Assembly (NCBI GenBank): GCA_000467715.1
Contig: AJFK01000686.1
Coordinates: forward strand, 1 to 64,000
DNA length: 64,000 nucleotides
Reading direction: 5' to 3'
Source: Hysterium pulicare CBS 123377
Lineage: Eukaryota > Ascomycota > Dothideomycetes > Hysteriales > Hysteriaceae
Shown: piece by piece, positions 1 through 12,530 of the stretch
How positions within the stretch are numbered: position 1 is the stretch's first letter
Layout: each line of letters opens with the position of its first letter
Notes under the pieces: generated by a model
Told to the model about the DNA's origin: nothing
Database searches by the model: none
What the model saw: the letters and a program-made list of their open reading frames with translations, nothing else
Translations under genes and position numbers: made by a program

Positions 1-179
1 CAAGAGTGAGAAAAGTAAAGAAACGACGTATTAGAGAGACAATTTGTCCGATATCAACTGCGTACAATTTAGAGTAATTAACGTATTTAGATTCGGAAAC
101 GCTAGGAAAAATTCTCTTTCGCTCCATGTGGAGACTTAAACGTATGGATAATCTTGGATACTGCTTGGAGCTAGTCAGC

Positions 180-1347
180 TTATCTTGCATTCTCGCAGTA
201 AGCAAGCAATTCTTGCATGTCCTCTGGCACAACGGTACCAATGTCTTTAACTTTGACGTTCCATTCGATTGGGAACTCTTTCGCGAAGTGGATGCGGGAG
301 TAAGGATGCATTGGGTCGCGATGAGCAGGCTGTGTTCCTGAGCTTGCATCGCTTGGGTGAATCTTAATGATGGTCGTCTTTAACCCATCAATTCCACCCC
401 ATTTCTCACCATCAGCCAGTTGCGGCGAGTCTCCAACGAAGCAGATTACAGCATGTTCGGTCGGATCGCAGCCCTGCTTTGTCGTTCCACGTTTCGAATA
501 GGTCGAGACTGGGCTTTGAATATCAGCGGACGCCTCGCAGTAGGAATAGATTTTTTTACCACGCATAGCAGAATCCTCGCTTCTCTCGGACTACAACAAA
601 TCGACGAATCTGAGAATAGACGTATTCATTGAACCTCACAACGGTTACGCTATCGTTTCCTTGTCGAGCTGCATATTCGCTAGAAGCCTCGGAATGTAGC
701 ATAGAGAACACCTGTCTAGTTGGTCAATGATGGCTTGAATTTCAGTATAACGGTTTGTTCGCACCCTGCCCCTCCTAAAGAATGCTCGCGCATTGGATCT
801 CATGGTATAGCCTACATCTCTTAGCTGCGGACAAAACGCAAGACGAGTGGCACTAACTAGAATCCAGACGCTCAACTGGGCCTTTTTCTGGAGTACCAGG
901 GAACAACCCTTGAGGCTGCAATATATTTCTTTCGCTCACAGGAACTGCCCATGTAAGCTGGTCACGCTACTACCAATTTTCCTACTCATTGCAGAAGCTT
1001 ACGTGCAGGTGGCGGGAATGCAGGATCGTAAACCGGCTGAGGTAGGTGGTTTATGACCGAATCTGTGCGAACCCGATTTGGAGCGAAGCTACTACACGAT
1101 TAGGCTCTGTACTAAAGCCTACGAGCCCACCCGACGCAACGAGCAGTCACCTCAAAGTATCTTGAACTACTAGTTGGCTCTGTTGAGACTTGGACCAATG
1201 ATAAATTGGGACCCCTACACATTTTCGTCAGCATACGAGTGTCTCCTGAGTATTGCTGGAACAAATACCATTCTGGTCGTACGTAACGTAGTAATAGTCC
1301 TGATGCTCCCCACTCCAAATCCAGTTGGGATTATTGTTTGGGGCCAT
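180..1347 (-). CDS. WW-like + DUF6590 protein, copy 1
   Basis: Uncharacterised fungal DUF6590 protein of roughly 330 residues, split by about six short introns. It starts at the ATG at 1347 with a tryptophan/tyrosine-rich WW-like opening (WIWSGEHQDYYYV, then YHWS), followed by a proline-rich linker. The DUF6590 domain begins at ERLDSSYTMRS, continues FFRRGRVFSMLHSE, YSQIRRFVVVRE and CYACPVSTY, and ends with EHAVICF, YSRIHFAKEFPIEWNVKVKDIG. All exon joins keep phase when spliced at GT..AG sites; the three introns inside the domain (within LDSS, after RRGR, within the CxC motif) recur in the other copies. It faces the coiled-coil gene at 2135 across about 790 bases. No function is known for the domain. 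Exon boundaries in the linker are the least certain part. Confidence 0.8.
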
Positions 1348-2134
1348 GGCTGCTGGCTACCGAAACCACAGCACTCCATGTACGACGAAGGCTCGACGTT
1401 AGCCGAGAGTGGTCCCGAATTATATAGCTACGCGCTTTGCTGGCGAGATCATGCGGCTCTGCACGCTGTCCATCAATCAATACCTGCTGAGGAGACCAGT
1501 TGGGTTGTTTGCATGCTTCGCGATGGTATTAATCATACTTCTCCACCTCCACAATGTGTGGTGCATTGCATATCCATTCCCCACCACTATCCACGCACGA
1601 GTGGAGTCGTAGCATGACCTGCAAGCCAGGGACCCACTCCAGCACGGCACGGAGCGTCGCCGCTTTTACCGCTATGCCTATCCCTCGCAAGTCTGTCTTG
1701 GCACGCGGGATTGCATGAAAGCCAACGCCTTCACGTCCGTGCCTATCATTGATCAGCGTCCCGAGAGCTGCAGGCTGCGTGGCGGTCATGGATCCTCATT
1801 CGATCGGTTGCCTTATTTTGGCGGGATGTTATCACAGCTGTGTAAACATGTTACGGGCAGGATGTGTCTCATTTCAGCCAAGAAGGTTTCCGTCACACAA
1901 GACCCTGTCGGAAAGCGAGGAGCATCCTGTGGTATGTTACGTTGTTTTGCGGCCTCTGATATTTACCCACGTAGGTATTTCTTTTAGGCTGACCCACGCC
2001 AGAGAACTTGTCCACGCATGTTCAGCCTCATTCCCTGTACTCTTTGTCAGCCAATTTTGGAGCTCTCAAACTACTTCGCCCTCTTCATCCTCTTTCACAT
2101 GGATGTCCTACGCGTTTAGCCCGATTGACCATCA
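1348..2134. promoter_or_regulatory. Divergent intergenic region of pair 1
   Basis: This spacer lies between the starts of the DUF6590 gene and the coiled-coil gene, so it must hold both promoters. Overlapping reading frames of up to about 165 codons cross it on both strands, but none resembles a known family or joins either neighbour. I see no clear shared TATA element. Confidence 0.45.
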
Positions 2135-4459
2135 ATGTGTTCACCAATATGGAGAACCGATGCAAATCTTCCAGATTTGCAGTCTGTGGACCCAAAACTC
2201 CGTTTTCAACATTTTGAGGATCCGTCACAGGCGGCAAACCTAGTTCGATACATTCGCCGACAATTAGAGGCGGCCGTGAAGAAACAAGAGAAACTGGCAC
2301 AGACGAGGGAGAAGCTTGTTGTGGACCGTGTGAATCTGAGGAATTCCCGGAGTGGACTTCGCCAGCAACGAATACGGACTGGCGATGCTGAGGTAACATT
2401 TATGAACGGCCTTCGTCAATTTTGCGCTGAAAGCAAGATACCATTCCCCTCGTCACTTGATGCTAGCTATCAGAATGTTCAAGAGGAGCGCGATGTTCTT
2501 GGCAAATCCGAGGACGATCTTCTGCATGCCGAGCAATCTTTTGCCTCCGCTGAATGGACGTTCATTCAGGACGAAGGAGAATTCTACCAATTTGACATAA
2601 TGGACCTGGCAACTGAAGGCATTGCTGGTAACCTACCCCATGAACATCCAGAATCTCTGTCTATCCAGGTGGCCGAGACGCATGATCAAGCGGACAATTT
2701 TCCACTTGAATTTCAATCTGCTCTTGCGGAATCGGAGGATTGCAGGAAGCAATTCAACTTTCTCCGAGAAGCGCGAGCCGAAGGCTTAGACATGCAAACT
2801 TCCAACCGAAGAGCCAAATCTGAGATCTTGCCAGAAAGTCAAGAAGACTATGACTTTGCGAAAAGATATTATGACGTCCTAGATCAGATGACTGCTGCCG
2901 AGGTTAAAGTTCAACAACTCAGACAACAGGCCATCGAGAGAAGCTTTGCCCCAGTCCCTGATCGAAGAGCTTCCGATCCTTTCCATTTTACAAATCGAGG
3001 TACACCTGAGCTTCGATTCGATTTGGTCAAACGCGCAAATACCGATGGCGCTTTACCCAACTTTTTGGAGAATTTCTCGAACGTTCGGAAAAGGATAAAA
3101 GAATGGATCTTGGATCATCTATACCATTTCCCCCTCGAAAAGCCCCAACACATGGCTTTTCTTGCTGAAATGGGCGCTCCAAGTTTCGACCTTGAATCTT
3201 GGCAGGAAATGGTGAATCAACATTGGGATAATGATACGAACGAAAGTCCTATTGATGAATCACTCATGGATCTCCCTTCTTCATATCTCACTATGGATGC
3301 TTCTGGAACTGGAGGAAGACTAGGTAATGATCCGATGATTGGGTACTTACCTAGCGATGTCCCACAGGATGAGGTCGAGGAATCTATCATCAAATTTATC
3401 GATAATTCTGCGCTGGACTGGCCGGAAAGGGCCGAGCTCCCCCCCTTACCAGCCAGACTGTCTGAGATTCTGTCGACGGGCACATCTAATGAGCTCAGCA
3501 TCATCACGACTACCAAAGATCTGGAGCCTGGCATACAGGCCTCTAAGAATCTGCATTTAGTGGAGGCAGTTGAACCCTTTCCATTATACGATGATCCCAT
3601 ACCCGTCGATCAACCTAGATCTCCTGCCACACCTGCAGCTACGAGCCAATATCTTGGACTGCCAATGACATGTCGCATCGATAGTTGTCAGGGCTCCGAA
3701 ACCACAATGGACGACCATCAAATACAAGATGCCCATGGGGTTAGACGACAGGTTACGATGTCAGACATATATTCTTCTACGGAGGTTATCGGCAACGATC
3801 AAGATGAACTGCATGTGGCCCTTCCAGCACACAGGGGTGGGCGGAATGCAGCTGCAACTAAGTGGAGCTCTCGAGATCAACTCCAGATTGATCAGACTCG
3901 ACCCTCAGATCTAATCTGCTACAACAACCAATATACGAAGTCAACACCCCCAGAAGTGTTGATCAACGATACGGTCGAAGGCTCAACCGAGAGCTCAAGA
4001 GCATCAGGTACGATATACTTAGTTCCGCTATTTTTCAAGCAGCATACTGACCCTGAACCACCGCAAGTGGACCGAAATGAAGAAATACCCTCTTCGTCAT
4101 ATCCACAAGGGACGCAGCAGTCTTCTGGATGGCAAAGTCTCGCGCTGCAGTTTCCTCAAATACCAAAGCATTCGTCTGACAAAATGAAATGCAGTCCATC
4201 CGCCATTCGGCGAGCAACCTCTACCTTATTAAACCAAGCTAATCATGGCTTCGATAAGCATTGTGTGATACTTCACCCCTTTCGTAGCCACCCCTCTCGT
4301 AGCGACAGCGAACCCCCGAATCAATCATCATATTTCAGAAGTCACAGTGTTTCCTTCAGGCCCAAGTCAGCGCCATCGTGCACGCCCAAACGCGCTTTAC
4401 ATTGGGGTGGTCGGAAAAGAGACAAGATATCCGTGAGATCGCCCTGCTGCTTGATTTGA
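2135..4459 (+). CDS. Coiled-coil protein CC1 with C-terminal CaaX-like end
   Basis: A single open frame of 774 residues from the ATG at 2135. I do not recognise the family. Residues about 30-160 are heptad-like and rich in K, E, R, L and Q, with the family signature R..TGDAEVTFMNGLR; a second coiled coil (about 195-270) ends in KVQQLRQQ. Near residue 310 comes a short W motif (RKRIKEWILDHLY), then a long acidic, serine- and proline-rich disordered region, a basic tail and the final residues SPCCLI. CCLI fits a CaaX prenylation box, which would predict membrane anchoring. The protein aligns in order with those at 10194, 21656 and 27359. It is divergent from the DUF6590 gene at 180-1347, suggesting joint function. 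The start could lie upstream if there is an unseen first exon. Confidence 0.8.
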   Translation: MCSPIWRTDANLPDLQSVDPKLRFQHFEDPSQAANLVRYIRRQLEAAVKKQEKLAQTREKLVVDRVNLRNSRSGLRQQRIRTGDAEVTFMNGLRQFCAESKIPFPSSLDASYQNVQEERDVLGKSEDDLLHAEQSFASAEWTFIQDEGEFYQFDIMDLATEGIAGNLPHEHPESLSIQVAETHDQADNFPLEFQSALAESEDCRKQFNFLREARAEGLDMQTSNRRAKSEILPESQEDYDFAKRYYDVLDQMTAAEVKVQQLRQQAIERSFAPVPDRRASDPFHFTNRGTPELRFDLVKRANTDGALPNFLENFSNVRKRIKEWILDHLYHFPLEKPQHMAFLAEMGAPSFDLESWQEMVNQHWDNDTNESPIDESLMDLPSSYLTMDASGTGGRLGNDPMIGYLPSDVPQDEVEESIIKFIDNSALDWPERAELPPLPARLSEILSTGTSNELSIITTTKDLEPGIQASKNLHLVEAVEPFPLYDDPIPVDQPRSPATPAATSQYLGLPMTCRIDSCQGSETTMDDHQIQDAHGVRRQVTMSDIYSSTEVIGNDQDELHVALPAHRGGRNAAATKWSSRDQLQIDQTRPSDLICYNNQYTKSTPPEVLINDTVEGSTESSRASGTIYLVPLFFKQHTDPEPPQVDRNEEIPSSSYPQGTQQSSGWQSLALQFPQIPKHSSDKMKCSPSAIRRATSTLLNQANHGFDKHCVILHPFRSHPSRSDSEPPNQSSYFRSHSVSFRPKSAPSCTPKRALHWGGRKRDKISVRSPCCLI

Positions 4460-7392
4460 TGAGGAGCTAATTATTGAATGATAAGGGCATGAGAGATTTT
4501 ATCAAGAGTTCAACATACTAAGGTCTCATCGACTTTCCACCTTGGCCGAGTACAAATGCTCAAGCCCAGCCGCGTCTCCTATCCCGATTGACGGCCTTTA
4601 CCTAGTCCCATTTTTCATGTAGCAACACAAGGAGGATCAAAGGAACACACGTAGGATTCGAAACGGCCTCGTCTCATTCAGTATCTGTCTAAGCCAGCAA
4701 CCTTTTGCGAATATTAGTGTGAGTGATTGGACTGTATGAAATAGGATTCCCTAAACGCTGCCCATGATGTGTTGTGGATCAGAGTCTAACCAACTGGGAG
4801 TCTGCAGACCACATAGTTGATTAATTATTTACATCCAATTCGAACGGAAACTGACTATGATCATTAATGGTGGTACCGTAGTATCACCTTACAGTTGTGC
4901 AACCGACCTTCCCCAAAAGTCATACTCAGATGCTGGACACCAAAATGGCATCGCAGTCATACGAAAGGTTTCTTGGTTCAACAAGGCCTAAGATGATGTT
5001 GCTGCCTGTTAGAGACTAACATTCTGGTTCCATCTGTCTGCACCATGAACTACGCCCAATCGCTTGCCTTGAAGGCAGCCATCCAATACATTTTGGCCCC
5101 CGATCTGCCTCCCTCTTTTCACGATGCCTAGCCGAAAGCATGCTGCATTGATCACATCATAAGATTCACCCCTGCAAGAATTTTCCGAAAACACTTCGAA
5201 TTCTGCCTCGAACCTCGGAGTTGTACTCGAAAGAACGTAAGCTACAGCTTATTCTCCTCGGATATCGGGAACGTCGGGAACGAATCTCGCGGCGAAGCTC
5301 GGAATTCGAAAGAAATGCATTCTACTGTACACGTAAAGGTTTAAATATAGCAGGCAAAAAGGCATCATGAACGGGGCGTTTCGTTCGTCTTACATCCGCA
5401 ACGGAGGTTATGCAGCCTTACCGGACGTCACATACTCCGTGTCACAAGCATGTAAGCAGGTAATAGGTTGCCTTCTTTAAGGCAATTGGGACTATGTTAA
5501 GGGCATGTATCAGCCTCATGTTGTCGCCGGTTTAGAGTCCTTAAAATTTGGAGGACCAATCATTTTAAGGGTTGCGGAACGACAAGCTGAGGCTAGATAA
5601 ACGCCGAATGAGCCGAAGTCTGATTGGAGGCAACATGTGTAACATCTGTCGTCGAAAGGGTGACTTTCGAATAGATCAACGCGAATCTTCGGATCGAGAA
5701 GTAGAACCTATGCATTTCTTGATTGGGTCGTTCCACGGCAGCATATCCGCAGCTCGCTGAATCTAATCCTTCTCTTTAGCAGGCCTACAAGTCATAGCAC
5801 CAACATACATAGCTATACTGTCTACCAAACTGCCTCTACGCACTTCTCTCGTAGATACTAGCCTAAATTCGCCATGCACTATCACATCGTGGCTTTCAGT
5901 TGTGATCCGGAACTTTGCATGCCTATCCAGTCAAAGCCACCCACATGTCAGGATGCGGCACACGCGTCCTTCGCACGCGCCAATGCAGTTCGCTTGCTCT
6001 TCAAAAATTACATGTACCGACCAACGTTTGTGATGGCGCAGCACACTCGCCTTCATGTTTGAAGAGAGCGGGATTTTGTAAACATGTGCCGCTTTATCCA
6101 AAACTCTGGCTCGAACGAATAGAGAAAGAGGTAGTCGAAACGGGATATGGTTCACATTCCGCCAGATACGCCCAGTAGTGTAAGACGGAGGATGATGATT
6201 CAATCCCTCGAATGCAGCCTCCCAAAAAAGGCACTTGTGCTCCGTCATCACCTCGCATGCAAGGCCCGTTCTACGGCCACCCACGGACCCCCCGAGCCGC
6301 TTCGTCGAAGAAAACGAATATGACTCTTCATCTTGCTGCCTAGACAGCAAACAGAATTTCTGAATAGAATGGTTCTCGTACTAATTAAATTTGTACATGA
6401 TGGATTAACGACCCACCTTGTGAATGCTGTAGGATCCAATCAAATCCCGCCTTCGCCCCATCGGCGAACCGGTCTGCCGATCCTTCAACGGTCATTCCAC
6501 TCAACTCTAAACGTGCATATCCGTGTCCGAGCGCTTCCCTTAGCGCTCGCACAGTCTCCCGCATGTCTGGGTGCTGGGGGCCACCTTTGTCCGCTGGGAT
6601 ACGCCCGGTAAGGCTGAAGAGGGTATGTACCAATCCAGATTTTCGGTATAGGGTGTTGGTGTTGGTGGAGATAGGATTGCAGCTTTCAGAATTGAGGGGA
6701 TCCTATGTGGCGGGATTGAAGGAAGACTGGTATATTTCTGGCCTTTGCGGCGTAGAGGAGCTCTTTGCTTAGGCGCTTCTCGACTATCGAGAGGACCGGA
6801 GAGAAAGAAGTGGGAAGTTGTGTTCATTTTGATGCTTTAGCAAAGGTTACAACGAGTTTTTCCTAATGCACATGTGGTCTCATGTTTTAAAGGAAGCAAT
6901 CAAACATTCATATGGGAAAGTGAGTTTATCACGTGACTTTCTGCTATTATGTACGGAGTGCAATCCTAGACCGCCAAAGTGTATTATCAACGATGAGAGT
7001 TTTACAAATTAAAAAACAAAAGTGGTAGAACCAAGTATAACTTCATTACGTGCCATTACATCGTTGCGTTACCAATTTGAGTGCTCTCCAGAAACTAGCC
7101 AAGTTCAAAAAGATGAGAAGCCACGCAGTAGCATTAAAATTAAATTAATGAAAACGGAAGTGAACATAGCAGAAATCAAGTTGAGAGGTGTCGTTGACAT
7201 TCGTAAAAATTGGTTCTGTCGCAGCGACAGCAGTCCTAGTTCCATGGAATTGTCCATCGGATATTCGTAACTTTTTCCTTCAGCGAAGAAGGTTCATGTC
7301 GTCTGAATCGACGGCAAACGTAATAGACATAGTATGATATCATACTATGACGGGTGCGACGTATGTGATCCGCAAGTCTGCGGGTGTTACCC
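4460..7392. other. Gene-poor stretch
   Basis: No gene can be supported here. On the minus strand around 6385-6827 two short frames look mildly protein-like (one contains MRETVRALREALGHGYARLE), but they lie in different frames, no intron joins them cleanly and I do not recognise them. They could be remnants of a small decayed gene. The rest holds only short overlapping frames. Confidence 0.4.
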
Positions 7393-9545
7393 TCATTCCC
7401 CTCGTTCCATCTTCCAATAGCCAATAAGTCTATCCATATCATCAGGGTGAACGTCCCCTATGTCTTTGACTTTGACATTATGTTGGATGGGGTGCTGCAT
7501 GGCGAAGTGAATGCGAGATGCCGGAGCCAGGTAACTTTTTTTGTCTTTGGGTACGGGTACGACTCGAATAGGTCTCTTAGATAGGGTCGATTCGCCTTTA
7601 ACAGGACGAGGCTTGGCTTTATGGAAGTGAACAATGGCATGTTCACTAGGAATGATACCAGGCTTGGTTGTTCCCCGCCCGCCGTAGGTATATATAGGGC
7701 TATATGGAGGTGAATTAACAATGGTCTGATCCTATGACCCAAATACATTGCTTACCAGGCATTGCAAAACCCATGGCGTTCTTGTACAACGATAAAGCGG
7801 CGTATCTGACTGTACACCTTCTCCCCAAATTTTACCCATGACACGCTGGAGTTTTTGCCGTTATCCTCCGCCGTCGACCCAAGATTTTCTGAGAACAAAA
7901 CAGCAAAGACCTGGTGTTATAATCAGCTCATCTCCCTTAATGCTAAATCTCACACTCACTTTTCCTCTCTTAAAAAACTCTTCCGCACGACCTCTGACCC
8001 TAAAACCTATTTAAGGTCAGCTAATGCCGTAACATGAAGTTGATGGGATTAATACTTGGATCTAAGCGCTCATGTTTACCATCAGTTCCTTTGATGGCGT
8101 TTGGAGCATTCAAGTCACTTCCAGGGCGAGGCGGTACATATTGTTGGTGTTCAAAAATGGGACCTAAAGAACGATCTGTCGATATTCGATGGCGCATAGA
8201 AAGACTCTGGGGACCTAGCCACAAACATGAGGATCCACAAGCATACCAGTGTAATTGGTGAGACCTACTAGTATTATTTTGTGCATAAACCGGGCTTTCA
8301 GAAGGTAGCTTGCCAGCCTGTACATTTCCACCAAAAACTTGATAGCCACCTGCTTGTCCTTCCGATTCTCCAATCTCATCAGTGACATCTTGTTCTTGGC
8401 TACCATGAGCTGCTCCTGGTTGGGAAGCAGGTATCGTACCCAAAGAGGTCTGGTATGATGGGTATGGCAGTCCTGGTTGCGAGGGCTGGCTGTACGTGGA
8501 CATCGGCGAGGCAAGTGCGGTTCCATATTGATATTGAACCGGCTGCGACCAACCCGGAACGCTGGTTGTAAGCGGCGATATTGGTTGAAGATACGACAGA
8601 TTCGCACCTTCGTATCCAGGTATTGAGTAAGTCGACGTAGTCATCGACCCATCGTTACCACTCGGAAATTGGCTTTGAATATTTACTGGAAGTGATACTA
8701 AAGTACCACGGTTGTTGTCGCCTATACTTCCGCTTGCTGGGGTCGGCTCGACCACAGTTCCATCGGGATGTGTTGGCCCCGGGTGCTGAGGCTGGAAAGT
8801 ACGGGGAATTTCGCGGGTCGATTCTTCATCCCTATCCCTATCGCCATCGCCATCACCATCTTCGTCCTCATCCTCATCCTCATCACTTTGTTCTTCATCG
8901 ACCGCTTCTTCCTCTCCCTCCTCTCCCTCCTCTCCCTCCTCACCTTCCTCTTCATCTCCCTCCTCACCTTCGCCTTCCCCTTCATCTCCCTCATCTTCCC
9001 CACCTTGCTCATTTAAGTTGCTAGAGTCGACCAACGAAGCTGATGCGAATCTTTGACTTAAAGAATTGGTCTGAGAGGCGTATACGGTGCTAGCGAAGTG
9101 GGTGTCATTGCTGTAGCTGTAATTTGGAGACGTAGAAGCAACAACCGAAGCCTGCTGCTGTTGTTGTCCTGGATATCCGTATGAAGCTTGGTATTGACTT
9201 CCAGTTGCTTGATGCTGAGTTGAGGCCAGCGGGTAGCTGGGGAGCCCCGTTGAGGCGGTTGAATTTGATGTCGGAATCGCAGTCGAGACGGAATCAATCC
9301 TAGTAAAGTGTATTTATCAGATGCATCTGACGAACCGATCTATCGGCTTTGCATACCTTGGACGCTGAATGCTGATCTCTTGTTTTGGCTCATGATTGCT
9401 CCACTTGTACTCCTGGTCTTATCACTTCATTCAGTCTAAGTCTGCACAGGGAAAGGGCATATTTACGTCCATTGCACGTCTCAATACAGTACCACTTATG
9501 ATATGCTTCACTGTAGGCCCACGGCGACCTGTAGACTGTATACAT
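7393..9545 (-). CDS. WW-like + acidic linker + DUF6590 protein, copy 2
   Basis: Second DUF6590 gene, six exons by eye. The ATG at 9545 opens a WW-like segment (MYTVYRSPWAYSEAYHKWY, then EYKWSNHEPK). A long S, T, Q, G, P, Y-rich linker follows, containing a strongly acidic run (about 8820-9010; E, D and G repeats). The domain reads LDPSFRVRGRAEEFFKRGK, VFAVLFSENLGS, VYSQIRRFIVVQERHGFC, YTYGGRGTTKPG, EHAIVHF and SRIHFAMQHPIQHNVKVKDIG. Introns fall within LDPS, after RGK and within the CxC motif, exactly as in copy 1. Two upstream introns are phase-consistent, but one needs an AAG acceptor. The gene is divergent from the coiled-coil gene at 10194. The length of the acidic tract may vary, since its DNA is a simple repeat. 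Confidence 0.8.
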
Positions 9546-10193
9546 TCCGGCGACTCTGTCACATCTTGTGGGCGATCCCAGGCCGCAGGAGACGCAGCAA
9601 GAGCCGGGGGAATAAGTACGTGTTGTGCTTGTCTGATGGGACTAGGGCGCTTGAGGCTCCGCTGCATGTCTATCAGAGCTGGAAGGTCGATAACTGCCGC
9701 CATGACTGCAATCATATGAGTCTTTCTGGTATCATGCGTCGTACTGTGGTGGATAGAGTGCCACGAATCTACGACAATACCCTGCGGGGTCTTGGGAGGG
9801 CCAGGAGGTGTGCGCTTGGGCCCCATGCACTGCAGGCCAACACTTAAAGCAGCAACGATCAGCTCCTGATGGCTGGGGGTCGCGCAGACGTGCCGGGCCT
9901 CGTTCGGTTCCAGACGCATGGCTGATTTTCGCTGCCGCGCAACAATACCTATATCGGTCCGCACGTCGCTCCCCGTCTCGGCCATGTTGGAGCCGCCACC
10001 GCGTTTGTTCCAATATGCTTTGGAGGCCAAATGTTACAAGTACTGCAACAAACCCCCAGCCTCGGTCCAAACCCCATCGACAATGCAAAATGCGGTGCGT
10101 ACCCGTTCCCTGGGGCTACGCTCCATGCCACATATTCCATTCCTCTGATGTTGTGCAGGATGCCACCACGAAAACGATATATATTTCTCGTTC
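9546..10193. promoter_or_regulatory. Divergent intergenic region of pair 2
   Basis: Spacer of about 650 bases between the starts of the second DUF6590 gene and the second coiled-coil gene. A TATA-like run, gatatatattt, sits at about 10177-10187, just upstream of the plus-strand ATG at 10194. A minus-strand frame of 199 codons (9431-10030) overlaps most of the spacer and the first exon of the DUF6590 gene, but it has no family resemblance and I treat it as chance. Confidence 0.4.
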
Positions 10194-12530
10194 ATGGGTC
10201 CCTTCGACTACGGCCACGCAATGACCGAGTTCTCCACCCAGAGTCGTTCCAAAGATCCCAAATTGCAGGAAAACGTCTCTCAAAGCGTTAAGGCACCCAA
10301 ACCGAAAACTCAGAGCCCAAACTTGATAAAACACGAAATGGCCGCGGCAGAACTTGCTGCCAAACCTCGTACTTCAAGTCCAGTCGCTCCTCGGTCGTCA
10401 AAACCCTCCCCCCGAAAATCCAAGCCGATAATGCCATCAACAGACGATGCTCCTCGTGCTGTAGGAATCCCCGAACATGTCCGAAAAGCGCAAAGTGATC
10501 TCGCAGAAGAGAGGGAACAAGGCTTAGCGGACCGATTCAAATTACTGAGAATGAGGGAAACCCTGCGGGAGCGTCGCACCAAGGCTGCAGACGCTGAGGC
10601 TGGCTTTGTGCAAAGGCTGCGAAAGGTTTGGGGACAACACGGCCTCCAGTACCCGCCAGAGCTTGTAGCCTTGTTCGAACAAGTCCAAGCTAGACGAGAT
10701 GAGTTAGGCGTCTTAGACGACGACTACAACCAGGCTGAGGCTGCCTACAACTCCCGAGAATACCATTTTGGGGAACGCGAAACATCGTTCTATAATAAAT
10801 TCCACAACGACACCATCTATGATGGCTCATTCACCAATCCTGACCGCCGGTCCCTGTCATCTATGATTTCTGACATCCTGCCCCTAAGCGGGATCCAAAG
10901 CTATGCCCATTCGGATATTGACCTTGCAGACGAGTATCTTGCCGCCGTGGGTGAAGCAGAAGGGCTTCGGGAACAACTTAATGAACTTAGACAAGAGCGA
11001 GCACAACAAATAAGCAGTCAAGACATCCGCGAACGATATGACCTAGATATCCCACCGGAAAGAGCTGAATCCTTGGGGGAAGCAGATCAGTTTTATGAAG
11101 AGACCTTAGAGGAGCTCCTTTTTGCTGATTTGAAGGTCCAAAAACTTCGACAGCAACTCTTTGGAGGCGGTGAGCCCTCGAAAAGTCGTCGCGCTTCAGA
11201 CTCTTTTCTCCCTTCTTCTGATGATACTCCTACCAAGCAGCCTCGGCGGCCCGGTCAAGCAAGCAGCGAAAGTGCAAAGTCAACCTTAATAGAATCATTT
11301 ACAGATCCCTCCCAGCGTATAAGTCAATGGATATTCGAATCTCTGCAGGCCTCACGGATGGAAAATGCTCAACATAGACATATCCTGGCCCTCCTCGGTC
11401 AACCGGACATGGATGATAGGGAACGATGGCGTCTTCTTGTTCAATGCTGGAAACATGGTGATACACCATTTTCTTCTTCTAAGGAAGTTCCGTTTGACCC
11501 ATCGCTGTCATATGTGACTGCCGCAGATATTGTGTCCACCCTGAATGTGTCCCAAAAAGCAACCTCTCCACAGACGCCACAAGGGAAGACTGGACCTTTT
11601 TCAGAGCCTTCTACCACCCATGCAACCATCGGCGGACCCTTTGGAGCATCCTTTTATCCTTCTACTGATATCTTACCTGTAAGCTTTGACAAGCGTACAG
11701 TTGATTTACCAGATGATCGTCTTGTCTCAATGATCGCCAACGAACCGTCAACTTCCGATGCAAACAATGACACTTCAGGCTCGGTTAGATCGCATTCTTT
11801 ACATTCCAATCATTCTTCTGAGAGCAATGCTGTACACACAGTGAATGCGGACGCTATGATCCCGGACGAAAGCGATTTGGATTTGCCAATGAACAAATAC
11901 AGTGACAATCGCGAAATTCCTACCCCATTTATTGAGCCCATTATTCAAGGCAGTTAGTATAAACCCCCAACACGGAAGTGGCTATAGCGCAAGAGCGAAC
12001 ATGATAGCCTTCACCAGCTAATTCATCGTGATACAGATAACATACGCCAACAACGCAAGGCAGGTCGGCTTCACGCACAATCAGATCCTGGAGGCATAGT
12101 AGAAGACAATGTTCTTTCCGCATTTAACAATCTCTCGCCGCAATCACTCCTACTTTCTCCGCCGGTATCAAGGCGCAATACTCCGTCATCAATATATACC
12201 CTTCAAAGTTCAGGTGCGCTGCAAGACGTGCCTACTTCTAAGGACTTGCGATCACTTCACGGATCTACACTCCGAGCGTGGCAATTGTCCCCTCCTCCCG
12301 AAAGCTACAAGATTAACCATGACGATGTCATTCAATGCAGTGACTTGCATACCAGAACACGCAGTGAAACTAGCGAGATCAATACACCACGTTATGGTAT
12401 GGATTTTTCGGTATTCATAAGATTAGACTGCTTACATAATACAGGTGGCAGTTTCTTAATCAAAAGACTACTTCGCGAACAATCACACGGCCCACAAAGC
12501 GATGCTATCACACTTCGGCCACCTAGGTGA
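10194..12530 (+). CDS. Coiled-coil protein CC2
   Basis: Paralogue of the protein at 2135. Exons 10194-11952, 12037-12396 and 12445-12530 give about 735 residues; the introns (84 and 48 bases, ending atacag) restore the frame across two in-frame stops after 11952. An S, K, P-rich basic head (residues 1-85) leads into a long coiled coil with the family signature RRTKAADAEAGFVQRLR, then REYHFGERETSFY, a second coiled coil ending KVQKLRQQLFGG, and the W motif RISQWIFESLQAS near residue 380. The C-terminal half is serine/threonine-rich and disordered, ending LRPPR with no CaaX box. The start is the first ATG after the TATA-like run. Divergent from DUF6590 copy 2. No enzymatic motif is visible and the function is unknown. 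Confidence 0.78.

Noticed and set aside
8692-9024. Plus-strand frames rich in H, P and L (8692-9024, 8768-9016)
   Set aside because: They are antisense shadows of the acidic simple repeat in the DUF6590 gene.
9431-10030. 199-codon minus-strand open frame between pair 2
   Set aside because: It overlaps the first exon of the DUF6590 gene in another frame and the shared promoter region; composition is not protein-like and competing frames exist. A frame of this size is expected by chance in 64 kb.
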